Assembly: GCF_900105215.1 (NCBI RefSeq)
Contig: NZ_FOIP01000001.1
Location: forward strand, 1,696,001 to 1,760,000
Reading direction: 5' to 3'
DNA length: 64,000 nucleotides
Source: Lacrimispora sphenoides
GTDB taxonomy: Bacteria > Bacillota > Clostridia > Lachnospirales > Lachnospiraceae
The position numbers and the translations under genes were made by a program. Shown here one piece after another: positions 8,638-16,193 of this stretch. The notes beneath the pieces were generated by a model. The model was not told where the DNA came from. It ran no database searches and saw only the letters and a list, made by a program, of their open reading frames with translations. The stretch's first letter is position 1. Every line of letters begins with the position of its first letter.

Positions 8638-9537
8638 ATGAAATTAGTTACATACGAGGTTGACCGGAGAAAAGATATCGGGGTAGTGAGTAAGGACGAG
8701 ATGTGGATCTTTCCTCTCAGGGCATTTGGTATGGAGTATAAGGAGATGCTGGAGGTTATCAAAGGACTTTCTCAGTCTGAGCTTGACCTGCTGGAACATG
8801 CCTCTGGCCTGGATCCTTACAACAGCAACGTCATCGGAGCTGCTATGATGAAAGAGGTCAGGCTGCTGGCGCCCATCCGGACACCGGAGCAGGACATCAT
8901 CTGTTTGGGGCTTAATTACATGGAACATGCCGAGGAGTCTGCCCGCTTTAAAAAAGAGGATTTTGATGGGAAGCGCCCCAATGCTGTTTATTTTTCCAAG
9001 AGAGTGAATGAGGCGGTGGATCCTTACGGGGAGATTTTAAGCCACAGTGATATGGTGGACAGCCTGGATTATGAGGCAGAATTAGGCGTTATCATTGGAA
9101 AGGATGCAAAAAATGTGGCGCCGGAACAGGTAAAGGACCATATTTTCGGTTATACCATCATCAATGATGTCAGCGCCCGCAACGTGCAGAATGCCCATAA
9201 GCAGTGGTATTTTGGAAAGAGCCTTGACGGGTTTACCCCCATGGGCCCCTGTATTCTGACTGCAGGTTCCATATCCTATCCGCCGGAGCTTGGCATTCAG
9301 TCCAAGGTAAATGGAGAGCTGAGACAGGACAGCAATACCCGGCTCATGATATTTAATATAAACCATATAGTCAGCGAGCTGTCTAAGGGGATGACCCTTA
9401 GGGCAGGTACGATCATTTCCACCGGAACGCCTAAGGGTGTTGGAATGGGATTTGAACCGCCGAAGTTTTTAGTGGCAGGTGATGAAGTGGAATGCCTGAT
9501 CGAGGGGATCGGGACCATAAAAAATAAGGTTGTGTAA
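8638..9537 (+). CDS. Fumarylacetoacetate hydrolase (FAH) family protein
   Basis: A 299-residue cytoplasmic enzyme. Residues ~85-299 form the FAH fold, with the core motifs DIICLGLNYMEHAEE, DYEAELGVIIGKDA (acidic metal ligands), GYTIINDVSARN and GTIISTGTPKGVGMGFEPP. Members cleave or decarboxylate 2-oxo acids (acylpyruvases, 2-hydroxyhepta-diene-dioate isomerases and similar). The actual substrate cannot be read from sequence. It stands alone between its own promoter and a strong terminator, so context gives no pathway. The ATG follows AGGAGG. Confidence 0.9.
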   Translation: MKLVTYEVDRRKDIGVVSKDEMWIFPLRAFGMEYKEMLEVIKGLSQSELDLLEHASGLDPYNSNVIGAAMMKEVRLLAPIRTPEQDIICLGLNYMEHAEESARFKKEDFDGKRPNAVYFSKRVNEAVDPYGEILSHSDMVDSLDYEAELGVIIGKDAKNVAPEQVKDHIFGYTIINDVSARNVQNAHKQWYFGKSLDGFTPMGPCILTAGSISYPPELGIQSKVNGELRQDSNTRLMIFNINHIVSELSKGMTLRAGTIISTGTPKGVGMGFEPPKFLVAGDEVECLIEGIGTIKNKVV

Positions 9538-9548
9538 GATAAAATAGG

Positions 9549-9580
9549 AATGCTGCTCATTTATTGAGCAGCATTTTTTT
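9549..9580 (+). terminator. Intrinsic terminator after FAH gene
   Basis: An 11-bp perfect stem (9549-9559 with 9565-9575), 5-nt loop and a T run to 9580. Confidence 0.9.
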
Positions 9581-9737
9581 ATGTCACAGTAAGAAATATA
9601 TCACAGTAAGAAAGAAACTTCTGCTGAGGGAATTTCTATAGGTAGAATACTGCCTTTGCTAAATAATGCAGGTCTGCAAACTTCAAATCGATATGACGCC
9701 ATACGGCTATGTATCGCAACATATTAAAAATTTAATA

Positions 9738-9766
9738 TTGACACTAACAGTGCTGCATCCTATAAT
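9738..9766 (+). promoter_or_regulatory. Consensus promoter of the TetR-efflux operon
   Basis: TTGACA at 9738-9743, exactly 17 bases, TATAAT at 9761-9766: a full consensus sigma-A promoter, whose -10 element overlaps a large palindromic operator. Confidence 0.92.
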
Positions 9767-9800
9767 TAGTATTAGACTGAACGTCAGTCTAATACTAATT
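9764..9800 (+). promoter_or_regulatory. TetR operator: 17-bp perfect inverted repeat
   Basis: Arms 9764-9780 and 9784-9800 are perfect reverse complements around ACG. The core is TTAGACTGA / TCAGTCTAA. It covers the end of the -10 and the start site, ideal for repression of the very strong promoter. The regulator gene begins 17 bases later, so autoregulation is inferred. Confidence 0.85.
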
Positions 9801-9816
9801 ATTGAGGAGTAATGTT

Positions 9817-10464
9817 ATGCGAATTATAAAAGACGCTGATGTGCGTAAGAATGAAATACTGGATGCTGCCGCAGACCTTTTTAACAGTGATGGCTTTGAT
9901 GGAACGACCATCAGCGCCATTATAGAGAAAGCCGGAATTGCGCGGGGAACGATATACTATCATTTCAAATCAAAGGAAGATATTTTGGATGCACTTATTA
10001 ATCGGCGCAATACGGAGTTTTTGACTGCAGCCAGGCAGATTGCTGCGGATAAAAGTATTCCTGTGTTGGAACGGCTGGTCAGAACTTTTATTGCCATGAA
10101 TGGTGATAAAGATGGAAAATCAGAGCTTACCCGGCAGATGCACAAGCCGCAGAATGCTTTGATGCATCAGAAAACACATCAGGCAATGATGGAAGGCATC
10201 CCGCCTATTCTTATGGAAATTATTGAGGACGGTATCAGTGAGGGTTTATTCAACACCCCTTATCCCTATGAGAGCTTGGAAATGGTTGTGGCTTATATCA
10301 ATGCGGTTTTTGATGATTACGCTGAGAAGCTTACAGGTGAAGAACTTTTGGGAAGGGTTAAGGCGTTTATATTTAATCTGGAAAGATTGTTTGGCGCAGA
10401 ACCGGGAAGATTTGACAGGGTGATAGAACTATTTCAAATGGATGGAGGAAGCGCCTATGAATAA
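9817..10464 (+). CDS. TetR/AcrR-family repressor of the efflux operon
   Basis: A 215-residue regulator. The N-terminal HTH is clear (KNEILDAAADLFNSDGFDGTTISAIIEKAGIARGTIYYHFKSK region, residues ~10-52), followed by an all-helical ligand domain that cannot be assigned a ligand. ATG 9817 follows GAGGAG; a TTG at 9802 lies inside that site and is rejected. The first gene after a consensus promoter covered by a palindrome, it very likely represses itself and the three transport genes behind it. The MFS start lies inside its last codons, so translation is coupled. Confidence 0.92.
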   Translation: MRIIKDADVRKNEILDAAADLFNSDGFDGTTISAIIEKAGIARGTIYYHFKSKEDILDALINRRNTEFLTAARQIAADKSIPVLERLVRTFIAMNGDKDGKSELTRQMHKPQNALMHQKTHQAMMEGIPPILMEIIEDGISEGLFNTPYPYESLEMVVAYINAVFDDYAEKLTGEELLGRVKAFIFNLERLFGAEPGRFDRVIELFQMDGGSAYE

Positions 10465-11755
10465 GAACACGGGAAAACCATTTGTAAAATTTCTCATGCT
10501 GTGCTCCGGCAGCTTTGTCGCCGCCATAGGCAGCGGCATTACATCTTTCGGGCTTGGCGTATATGTATTTGAGCAGACCGGGCTTGCGTCCTCCAGTACA
10601 CTGATTATCTTGTTGGCTTTTTTACCGGGACTCCTGCTCACTCCGTTTGCAGGGGTGCTTGCGGATAAATACGACCGCAGGCTTTTAATGATACTCGGCG
10701 ATGGGCTTTCTGCTTTGGGGCTTATCTATATCCTGATTTGTATGATGAATGGCCCAGCGCTGCTTTGGCAGATCGGAATAGGCGTTACCATCAGTTCGGT
10801 GTTTTCTTCACTCATAGAACCGGCGTTCAAAGCGACAATTACTGACCTGCTGACAGAAGAATACTCAAAAGCAAGCGGACTGGTACAATTATCCGGTTCC
10901 GCAAAGTTTTTGATCTCGCCGCTCATCGCGGGGTTCCTGTTACAGGTTTCAGATATAAAGCTTCTGCTTATGATAGACATTTGCACAATCTTTCTGACCG
11001 TAATGGTGACGTTTGTGGTACGAAGGGGGCTTGCTGCCAAAGCTTCCGGATATAAAGAATCTTTCTTCCACGAGTTTAGAACCGGATTTACTGCGCTCAC
11101 CCAAAACCGGGGCGTGTTCACACTGGTTTTATCGGGAATCGGCATCTCTTTCTTTTTAGGCTGCATCCAGTCACTTTATACACCAATGATACTTGGATTT
11201 ACCGACAGTTCGGTGCTGGGGGCTGCCACTACGATTTCTGCCATGGGTATGCTGGTAAGCAGCCTTATTCTTGGCATGGTTCCCATAAAAAAGGGCTTTA
11301 CACAAATGCTTTTTGCCTCGCTCTTTTTTGCCGGTATCTTTATGGCAGGCTACGGGTTTAGAGAAAACATTATTTTAATCTGCATTTTTGGTTTTCTCTT
11401 TTTTTCAATGCTTCCATTTGCAAACACAAGCATTGATTTTCTGATCCGTACCAATATCAGCAACGATGTGCAAGGCAGGGTTTGGGGACTGATCGGTATT
11501 ATCTCCCAGCTAGGCTATGTGATTGCTTACAGCATTTTAGGTCCGCTTGCCGACTATGTATTTATCCCTTTGCTGGCAGAGGATGGCGCGCTGGCAAATA
11601 GCATGGGAAAGGTAATCGGCGTGGGAAGCGGCAGAGGTATTGGATTATTGATTATGATAGCAGGTCTGCTGTTATCTGTAACGGCCATTCTTTTATACAA
11701 TATTAAGTCCGTCAGGGGGCTGGAGCGGGGAGGTGAACTGTGTACAGAAAAATAA
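10457..11755 (+). CDS. MFS transporter, probable drug efflux
   Basis: A 432-residue protein with about twelve membrane helices. The motif after helix 2, GVLADKYDRRLLMILGD, is the MFS loop 2-3 signature. This subgroup resembles macrolide/antibiotic exporters of the MefA type. ATG 10457 is preceded by GGAGGA inside the end of tetR (8-bp overlap). Downstream, the ABC permease start overlaps its last 16 bp. TetR control and the paired ABC genes point to export of a toxic compound; the substrate is unknown. Confidence 0.88.
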   Translation: MNKNTGKPFVKFLMLCSGSFVAAIGSGITSFGLGVYVFEQTGLASSSTLIILLAFLPGLLLTPFAGVLADKYDRRLLMILGDGLSALGLIYILICMMNGPALLWQIGIGVTISSVFSSLIEPAFKATITDLLTEEYSKASGLVQLSGSAKFLISPLIAGFLLQVSDIKLLLMIDICTIFLTVMVTFVVRRGLAAKASGYKESFFHEFRTGFTALTQNRGVFTLVLSGIGISFFLGCIQSLYTPMILGFTDSSVLGAATTISAMGMLVSSLILGMVPIKKGFTQMLFASLFFAGIFMAGYGFRENIILICIFGFLFFSMLPFANTSIDFLIRTNISNDVQGRVWGLIGIISQLGYVIAYSILGPLADYVFIPLLAEDGALANSMGKVIGVGSGRGIGLLIMIAGLLLSVTAILLYNIKSVRGLERGGELCTEK

Positions 11756-14061
11756 TAATAAACGATGTAAGGAAAAGCAAACTGATTACAATCACCATAA
11801 CCGCGTTTATTTTACTTGCGGCAATGCTTACCTCCCTTGCCGCGATATTATCGGTGAATTTGTTCTCTGCGATCAACAACATGATGTTAAAAGCTCAAAC
11901 GCCGCATTTTATGCAGATGCACTCCGGCGATATTGATATGGAACGGCTTTCTGCTTTTGCAGATACGGAAAAGAATGTAGAAGATTTTCAGGTGCTTTCC
12001 TTTCTCAACATTGAGGGCGCAGAGATTGTCATTGATGAAAACTCCCTCGCAGGTTCCGTGCAGGATAACGGCCTTTCGGTGCAGAGCAAACTCTTTGATT
12101 TTCTGCTGGATTTGGATGGCAATATAATTTATCCGGCCAAAGGAGAGATCTATGTTCCCATTTACTACATGAAGCAGGGGATGACAAGTATTGGCGACAG
12201 CATAACCATTCATGGTGTTTCCTTTACGGTAGCTGGTTTCCTGCGGGATTCTCAAATGAACGCTTCCATGATTTCCTCCAAGCGGTTTCTTATCAATGAA
12301 AGTGATTTTGAAAAAATCAGGGAATTTGGAAAGCTGGAGTATCTGATAGAGTTCCGCTTCAGCGACAGTTCCGCTGTTTCCGCTTTTGAATCCGGCTATA
12401 TTGCCGCAGGACTTCCGGCAAACGGGCCTCCCGCCATCACCCATTCGCTGTTTAAGCTGGTAAATGCCCTTGATGACGGTATGATGATAGTGATGCTTAT
12501 CCTTATCAGTGTCCTTGTAATCATGATCAATTTCCTGTGCATACGTTTTACCCTGATTGCCAAGATAGAAGAGGATTACCGGGAAATTGGCGTATTAAAA
12601 GCCATCGGCCTGCAGGTTGGAAGCATCAAAAAGCTTTATCTGGCGAAGTATGGCGCTCTCGCTGGAATTGCCAGTATAACTGGATTCATCTCGTCTCTGT
12701 TCGCAAAAGAGCCTTTGATGGAGAATATTCGCCTGTATATGGGCGAGAGCAGCAGTTCCGGCCTCGGCACGGCATTTGGAATGGTAGGCTCAGGGGTTAT
12801 CTTTTTCGTGGTGGTGCTTTATGTGAACGGCGTTCTGGGCCGCTTCAAAAAAGTATCAGCGGCAGAGGCCATACGCTTTGGAGCACCCCAGAGTGGCGCC
12901 AAAGCTGCGAAAAGCTTTCGGCTATCCGGCAGCAGGGGACTCCCGCCGAATATTTTTCTTGGCATAAAGGATGTGCTTTCCCGAAAAAAGCTTTACAGCA
13001 CAATGCTTTTGGTGCTTGTTATTTCCTCGTTTCTGATGATTGTGCCTCAGAATATTTATAATACCATCTCCCAAAGAAACTTTATGACTTATATGGGCAT
13101 TGGCGAATGTGATATGCGAATTGATATCCAGCAGACGAACGATATTGCGGGAAAAACAGCGGAGATAGCCGCTGTGATGGCGTGGGACACAGATATTAAA
13201 AAATACACGGTGCTGACCAGTTATATGTTTGATATGCAGATGGAGGACAGCACCACTGAAAAGCTCAAGGTGGAACTTGGCGACCAATCAGTGTTCCCTA
13301 TTGAGTATTCAGCCGGCAGAGCGCCGCAGAGCGAATCGGAAATCGCTATTTCATCATTAGTTGCGGGCGATCTCGAAAAAGGGCTAAATGACATTATCAT
13401 GCTCATTATTGACGGTCAGGAGAAGCGGCTTACCATAAGCGGGATATATTCTGATATCACCAATGGCGGCAAGACGGCAAAGGCCGTTTTTAAAACCAGT
13501 CAGGACAGTATTCTATGGAGCATTATTCCGGTAAAATTACAGGCTGATGCTGCCACAGATGAAAAGATAACCCGATACAAGGAGCAGTTTTCCTATGCCA
13601 AGGTATCAGATATAGATGAATACATCGGCCAGACCTTTGGCGGGATTGCTGATGCGGTTAAAAAGGCTTCTTACGCCGCCATTGCCGCTGCCGCAATACT
13701 CACCGTGCTGGTCACTCTTCTCTTTATGAAAATGCTTGTGACAAAGGATAGATATTCTATCGCCGTTTTAAAATCCCTCGGCTTTAAAGAAGCAGATATT
13801 TGCCGGCAATATATGGTGAGACCGGCTGTCGTACTGGCCGCCGGCGTTTTAATAGGAACTGTCTTGGCAAACACTTTGGGAGAACTGGTGGGCATCGGTT
13901 TGATTTCAACCTTCGGTGCATCCACGTTCCGTTTTGATATAAACCCGTTGTTTGCATACCTGTTTTCCCCCGCTTTAATGGCGGTTTGTGTCTATCTGGC
14001 AACACGGTTTGGAATTTCGGATATCTCCGGCCTGAAGATATCGGAATATATAAAGGAGTAG
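11740..14061 (+). CDS. ABC transporter permease with two FtsX-like domains
   Basis: A 773-residue membrane protein with GTG start at 11740 after GGGGAGGTG, overlapping the MFS gene. It has one helix near residues 15-40, an extracytoplasmic region, a three-helix FtsX block around residues 245-370, a second helix near 420, another external region and a second FtsX block around 655-760. The EIGVLKAIGL and IAVLKSLGF motifs are the coupling sites to the ATPase. The layout matches MacB/BceB-like type VII ABC systems that move peptides, antibiotics or lipids rather than small solutes. The next gene is its ATPase. Confidence 0.9.
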   Translation: MYRKIIINDVRKSKLITITITAFILLAAMLTSLAAILSVNLFSAINNMMLKAQTPHFMQMHSGDIDMERLSAFADTEKNVEDFQVLSFLNIEGAEIVIDENSLAGSVQDNGLSVQSKLFDFLLDLDGNIIYPAKGEIYVPIYYMKQGMTSIGDSITIHGVSFTVAGFLRDSQMNASMISSKRFLINESDFEKIREFGKLEYLIEFRFSDSSAVSAFESGYIAAGLPANGPPAITHSLFKLVNALDDGMMIVMLILISVLVIMINFLCIRFTLIAKIEEDYREIGVLKAIGLQVGSIKKLYLAKYGALAGIASITGFISSLFAKEPLMENIRLYMGESSSSGLGTAFGMVGSGVIFFVVVLYVNGVLGRFKKVSAAEAIRFGAPQSGAKAAKSFRLSGSRGLPPNIFLGIKDVLSRKKLYSTMLLVLVISSFLMIVPQNIYNTISQRNFMTYMGIGECDMRIDIQQTNDIAGKTAEIAAVMAWDTDIKKYTVLTSYMFDMQMEDSTTEKLKVELGDQSVFPIEYSAGRAPQSESEIAISSLVAGDLEKGLNDIIMLIIDGQEKRLTISGIYSDITNGGKTAKAVFKTSQDSILWSIIPVKLQADAATDEKITRYKEQFSYAKVSDIDEYIGQTFGGIADAVKKASYAAIAAAAILTVLVTLLFMKMLVTKDRYSIAVLKSLGFKEADICRQYMVRPAVVLAAGVLIGTVLANTLGELVGIGLISTFGASTFRFDINPLFAYLFSPALMAVCVYLATRFGISDISGLKISEYIKE

Positions 14062-14064
14062 CCT

Positions 14065-14823
14065 ATGAAGAAAATTTTAAGCGGAAAAAATATGATAAAA
14101 ACTTATGGCATAGGACGGGAAGCGCCCAATGTACTCAATGGAGTAAATATAGAACTATTAACCGGAGAGTTTGTTGCAGTGATGGGGCCGTCCGGCTGCG
14201 GAAAGTCTACGCTGCTCTTTGCGTTAAGCGGTACAGATACCATCAACAGCGGTTCTATCCAATTTGACGGTGAGGACCTGACCCGGCTAAATGAAAACGC
14301 ACTGGCAGATATTCGCAGAACAAAGATGGGATTTGTATTCCAGCAGCCTGCCATGCTGAAAAATCTGAATATTCTGGATAATATCATTCTTTCCAGCTTA
14401 CTGGAAAACAGAAGAAATGCCGCCGGCATTATCAAAAAAGCGAAGACATTGTTAGAAAAAACCGGCATAACCGGGCTGGAAGAAAGAGATATTACCGAGG
14501 TTTCCGGCGGGCAGCTCCAACGCGCCTGTATCTGCCGCGCCCTTATGAACGAGCCGGAGATTTTATTTGCTGACGAACCTACCGGCGCACTTAACTCGAA
14601 ATCGTCGGATGAAATTATGGAACTGTTTTCAAATATTAACAAAAATGGTACGGCTGTTTTTCTTGTGACCCATGACGCAAAAGTCGCATCCAGAGCTGAC
14701 CGCGTATTATTTATGAAAGACGGTGCTGTTAAGTCCGAGCTTTTTTTGAAAAAGTTTAACGGACGTGACATGGAAAACCGAATGAATCAGGTTATTTTGC
14801 GGATGAGGGATTTTGAAATATAG
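14065..14823 (+). CDS. ABC transporter ATP-binding protein (MacB/LolD type)
   Basis: A 252-residue ATPase partner of the FtsX-type permease. Walker A GPSGCGKST is at residues 41-49, Q-loop FVFQQP near 92, signature VSGGQLQRA, Walker B ILFADEPTGAL and the switch histidine VTHD. It starts 3 bp after the permease stop with AAGGAG in the permease end. It is the last gene of the tetR operon; no strong hairpin terminator is seen after it. Confidence 0.93.
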   Translation: MKKILSGKNMIKTYGIGREAPNVLNGVNIELLTGEFVAVMGPSGCGKSTLLFALSGTDTINSGSIQFDGEDLTRLNENALADIRRTKMGFVFQQPAMLKNLNILDNIILSSLLENRRNAAGIIKKAKTLLEKTGITGLEERDITEVSGGQLQRACICRALMNEPEILFADEPTGALNSKSSDEIMELFSNINKNGTAVFLVTHDAKVASRADRVLFMKDGAVKSELFLKKFNGRDMENRMNQVILRMRDFEI

Positions 14824-15001
14824 GTTACGGGCGCTTATTACATATTTACAGTAAAACTGCCTGATGCAATTAAATCCAACGGGAAGAAAATGCCTATGGC
14901 ATTCGGGTAGAATCCGGCGATGTTTGAACCGTACTTAAAGGGAGACTCACTGATGATATTCGCTTAAAAACAAACAAAATTAAATAATGTTTGCTTATAT
15001 A
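14824..15001. other. Intergenic stretch between efflux operon and DUF2087 regulator
   Basis: AT-rich. There is a short CAAAC/GTTTG inverted repeat around 14970-14992 just before the next promoter, but no coding potential and no clear terminator. Confidence 0.4.
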
Positions 15002-15030
15002 TAGACATTTTTTAAATTATACTATATAAT
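15002..15030 (+). promoter_or_regulatory. Promoter of DUF2087 regulator
   Basis: TAGACA at 15002-15007, 17-base spacer, TATAAT at 15025-15030. Confidence 0.7.
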
Positions 15031-15087
15031 AACCATTATTATGGGTATCCTGATATTTGAATACAGGAAATAAAGAAAAGGAATTAT

Positions 15088-15138
15088 ATGCATTGTTACG
15101 ATGCATGGAATGGATATAATCATGAAAAAGTTGTTTGA
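15088..15138 (+). CDS. Possible 16-codon leader ORF overlapping the regulator start
   Basis: ATG 15088 lies five bases after AAAAGGA, the only good ribosome binding site in the leader. It reads 16 codons (MHCYDAWNGYNHEKVV) and stops at 15138, inside the first codons of the regulator in another frame. It may be a leader peptide coupling translation of the next gene, or chance. No homology is claimed. Confidence 0.3.
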   Translation: MHCYDAWNGYNHEKVV

Positions 15139-15895
15139 CAGAAAATCTCTGTGGCAGGCTGGACCCGAAGAATTAATGAGTGGATATTATGAAGATGATG
15201 ATTCCGTTTACTGTTTAATTTGCAATGAGCATTATACCAAGGGTGAGATTTATTCCTATGATGGTCATTTTTATGATGCATATAAAATGGCTGACATCCA
15301 TGTCGAAGAAAAACATGGGTCAATGCTGAATTATTTGATGAATATGAATCCTTCTTTTATAGGCTTATCAAAGCTGCAGCACTCTATATTAAAATTGATG
15401 ACAGAGGGCTTATCCGATAAAGAAATAGCTGCGCAAAAAGGCATTTCTTATTCGACGGTACGGAATTACCGCTTTAAGCTTCATGAACATGAAAAGCAAT
15501 CAAAACTGTTTTTAGCAACAATGGAACTGCTTCATAAAAAGGAGGAAGCTATGAAATCAGAAAATGATGCAACAGAGTTTTATGATGCTCATAAAACTGC
15601 AACAATGGTGGATGACCGGTATGATGTTACCATAGAAGAAAAGACAAAGATCTTGTCCAGATATTTTGATAAAAGCGGGGCGGTAAAGCAGTTTCCTTCA
15701 AAGGAAAAGGCTAAAATCGTGGTTCTACGTGAAATAGCAGCTAAGTTTTTACCAGGAGTCCATTACAGCGAAATTGAAATCAACAATGCTTTGAAAGAGA
15801 TATATCATGATTTTCCATATATCAGACGGCTGTTAATCGAATACGGCTTCTTTTGCCGCACGGATTCCGGCTCTGAATATTGGCTCAAGGAGTAA
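15122..15895 (+). CDS. Transcriptional regulator with LuxR-type HTH and C-terminal DUF2087
   Basis: A 257-residue protein in three parts. Residues ~25-75 hold a possible zinc site (CLIC ... HVEEKH). Residues ~80-125 hold a LuxR-like helix-turn-helix (LMTEGLSDKEIAAQKGISYSTVRNYRFKLHEHEK). Residues ~185-255 match DUF2087 (REIAAKFLPGVHYSEIEINNALKEI ... DFPYIRRLLIEYGF). DUF2087 regulators are common in Firmicutes, with unknown signals. MKKLF at 15122 is chosen because related proteins start just before the LW-x5-ELxxGY segment; ATG 15101 is possible but both lack a strong ribosome binding site. Confidence 0.85.
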   Translation: MKKLFDRKSLWQAGPEELMSGYYEDDDSVYCLICNEHYTKGEIYSYDGHFYDAYKMADIHVEEKHGSMLNYLMNMNPSFIGLSKLQHSILKLMTEGLSDKEIAAQKGISYSTVRNYRFKLHEHEKQSKLFLATMELLHKKEEAMKSENDATEFYDAHKTATMVDDRYDVTIEEKTKILSRYFDKSGAVKQFPSKEKAKIVVLREIAAKFLPGVHYSEIEINNALKEIYHDFPYIRRLLIEYGFFCRTDSGSEYWLKE

Positions 15896-15929
15896 ACTCA
15901 ATTGTTATCTTACCATAATTCTATTATAA

Positions 15930-15972
15930 AAATCCGGAAGAAAATCTGAACATAAGATTTTTTTCCGGATTC
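15930..15972 (+). terminator. Terminator after DUF2087 regulator
   Basis: An imperfect hairpin of about 17 bp built on AATCCGGAA and TTCCGGATT with loop near 15948-15954. The T tail is weak. Confidence 0.6.
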
Positions 15973-16077
15973 TGTTTATATCCGGAATGTTTTCTTTTTG
16001 CAGATTCCTCACTTTCACCCCCCCTCCTCATAAACCATAGGAATAGCCCCGGCCGGACAGGACAAGCCCATTGCTAA

Positions 16078-16135
16078 TTATGCAGAAAATATGACCGGTT
16101 ATGCAAAAAGCCGCCCTGAGAATCCATAGTATGCT
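16078..16135 (+). promoter_or_regulatory. Probable activator-dependent promoter of the GH3 operon with 21-bp-spaced direct repeats
   Basis: TTATGCAGAAA (16078-16088) and TTATGCAAAAA (16099-16109) repeat 21 bp apart, two helical turns. The second copy abuts a poor -35 region, and TATGCT at 16130-16135 can serve as -10. This is the usual layout for an AraC-type activator; the regulator is not in the window. Confidence 0.45.
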
Positions 16136-16193
16136 AAAGTGAAGTACATATCACGCAGCTTGTGGTAATTTTTTATGGAGGAGGATGAAAGAA

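Noticed and set aside
9580..9625. Direct repeat TCACAGTAAGAAA downstream of the FAH terminator
   Set aside because: Two 13-bp copies about 17 bp apart, no third copy and no flanking gene logic; treated as chance or local duplication.
12537..13061. Plus-strand frame of 174 codons within the ABC permease gene
   Set aside because: An alternative-frame shadow of the permease, with no ribosome site and Trp/Arg-rich improbable composition.
15092..15120. TTGTTA and TATAAT just before the DUF2087 regulator start
   Set aside because: Transcription would begin inside the coding region; the promoter at 15002-15030 is better placed.
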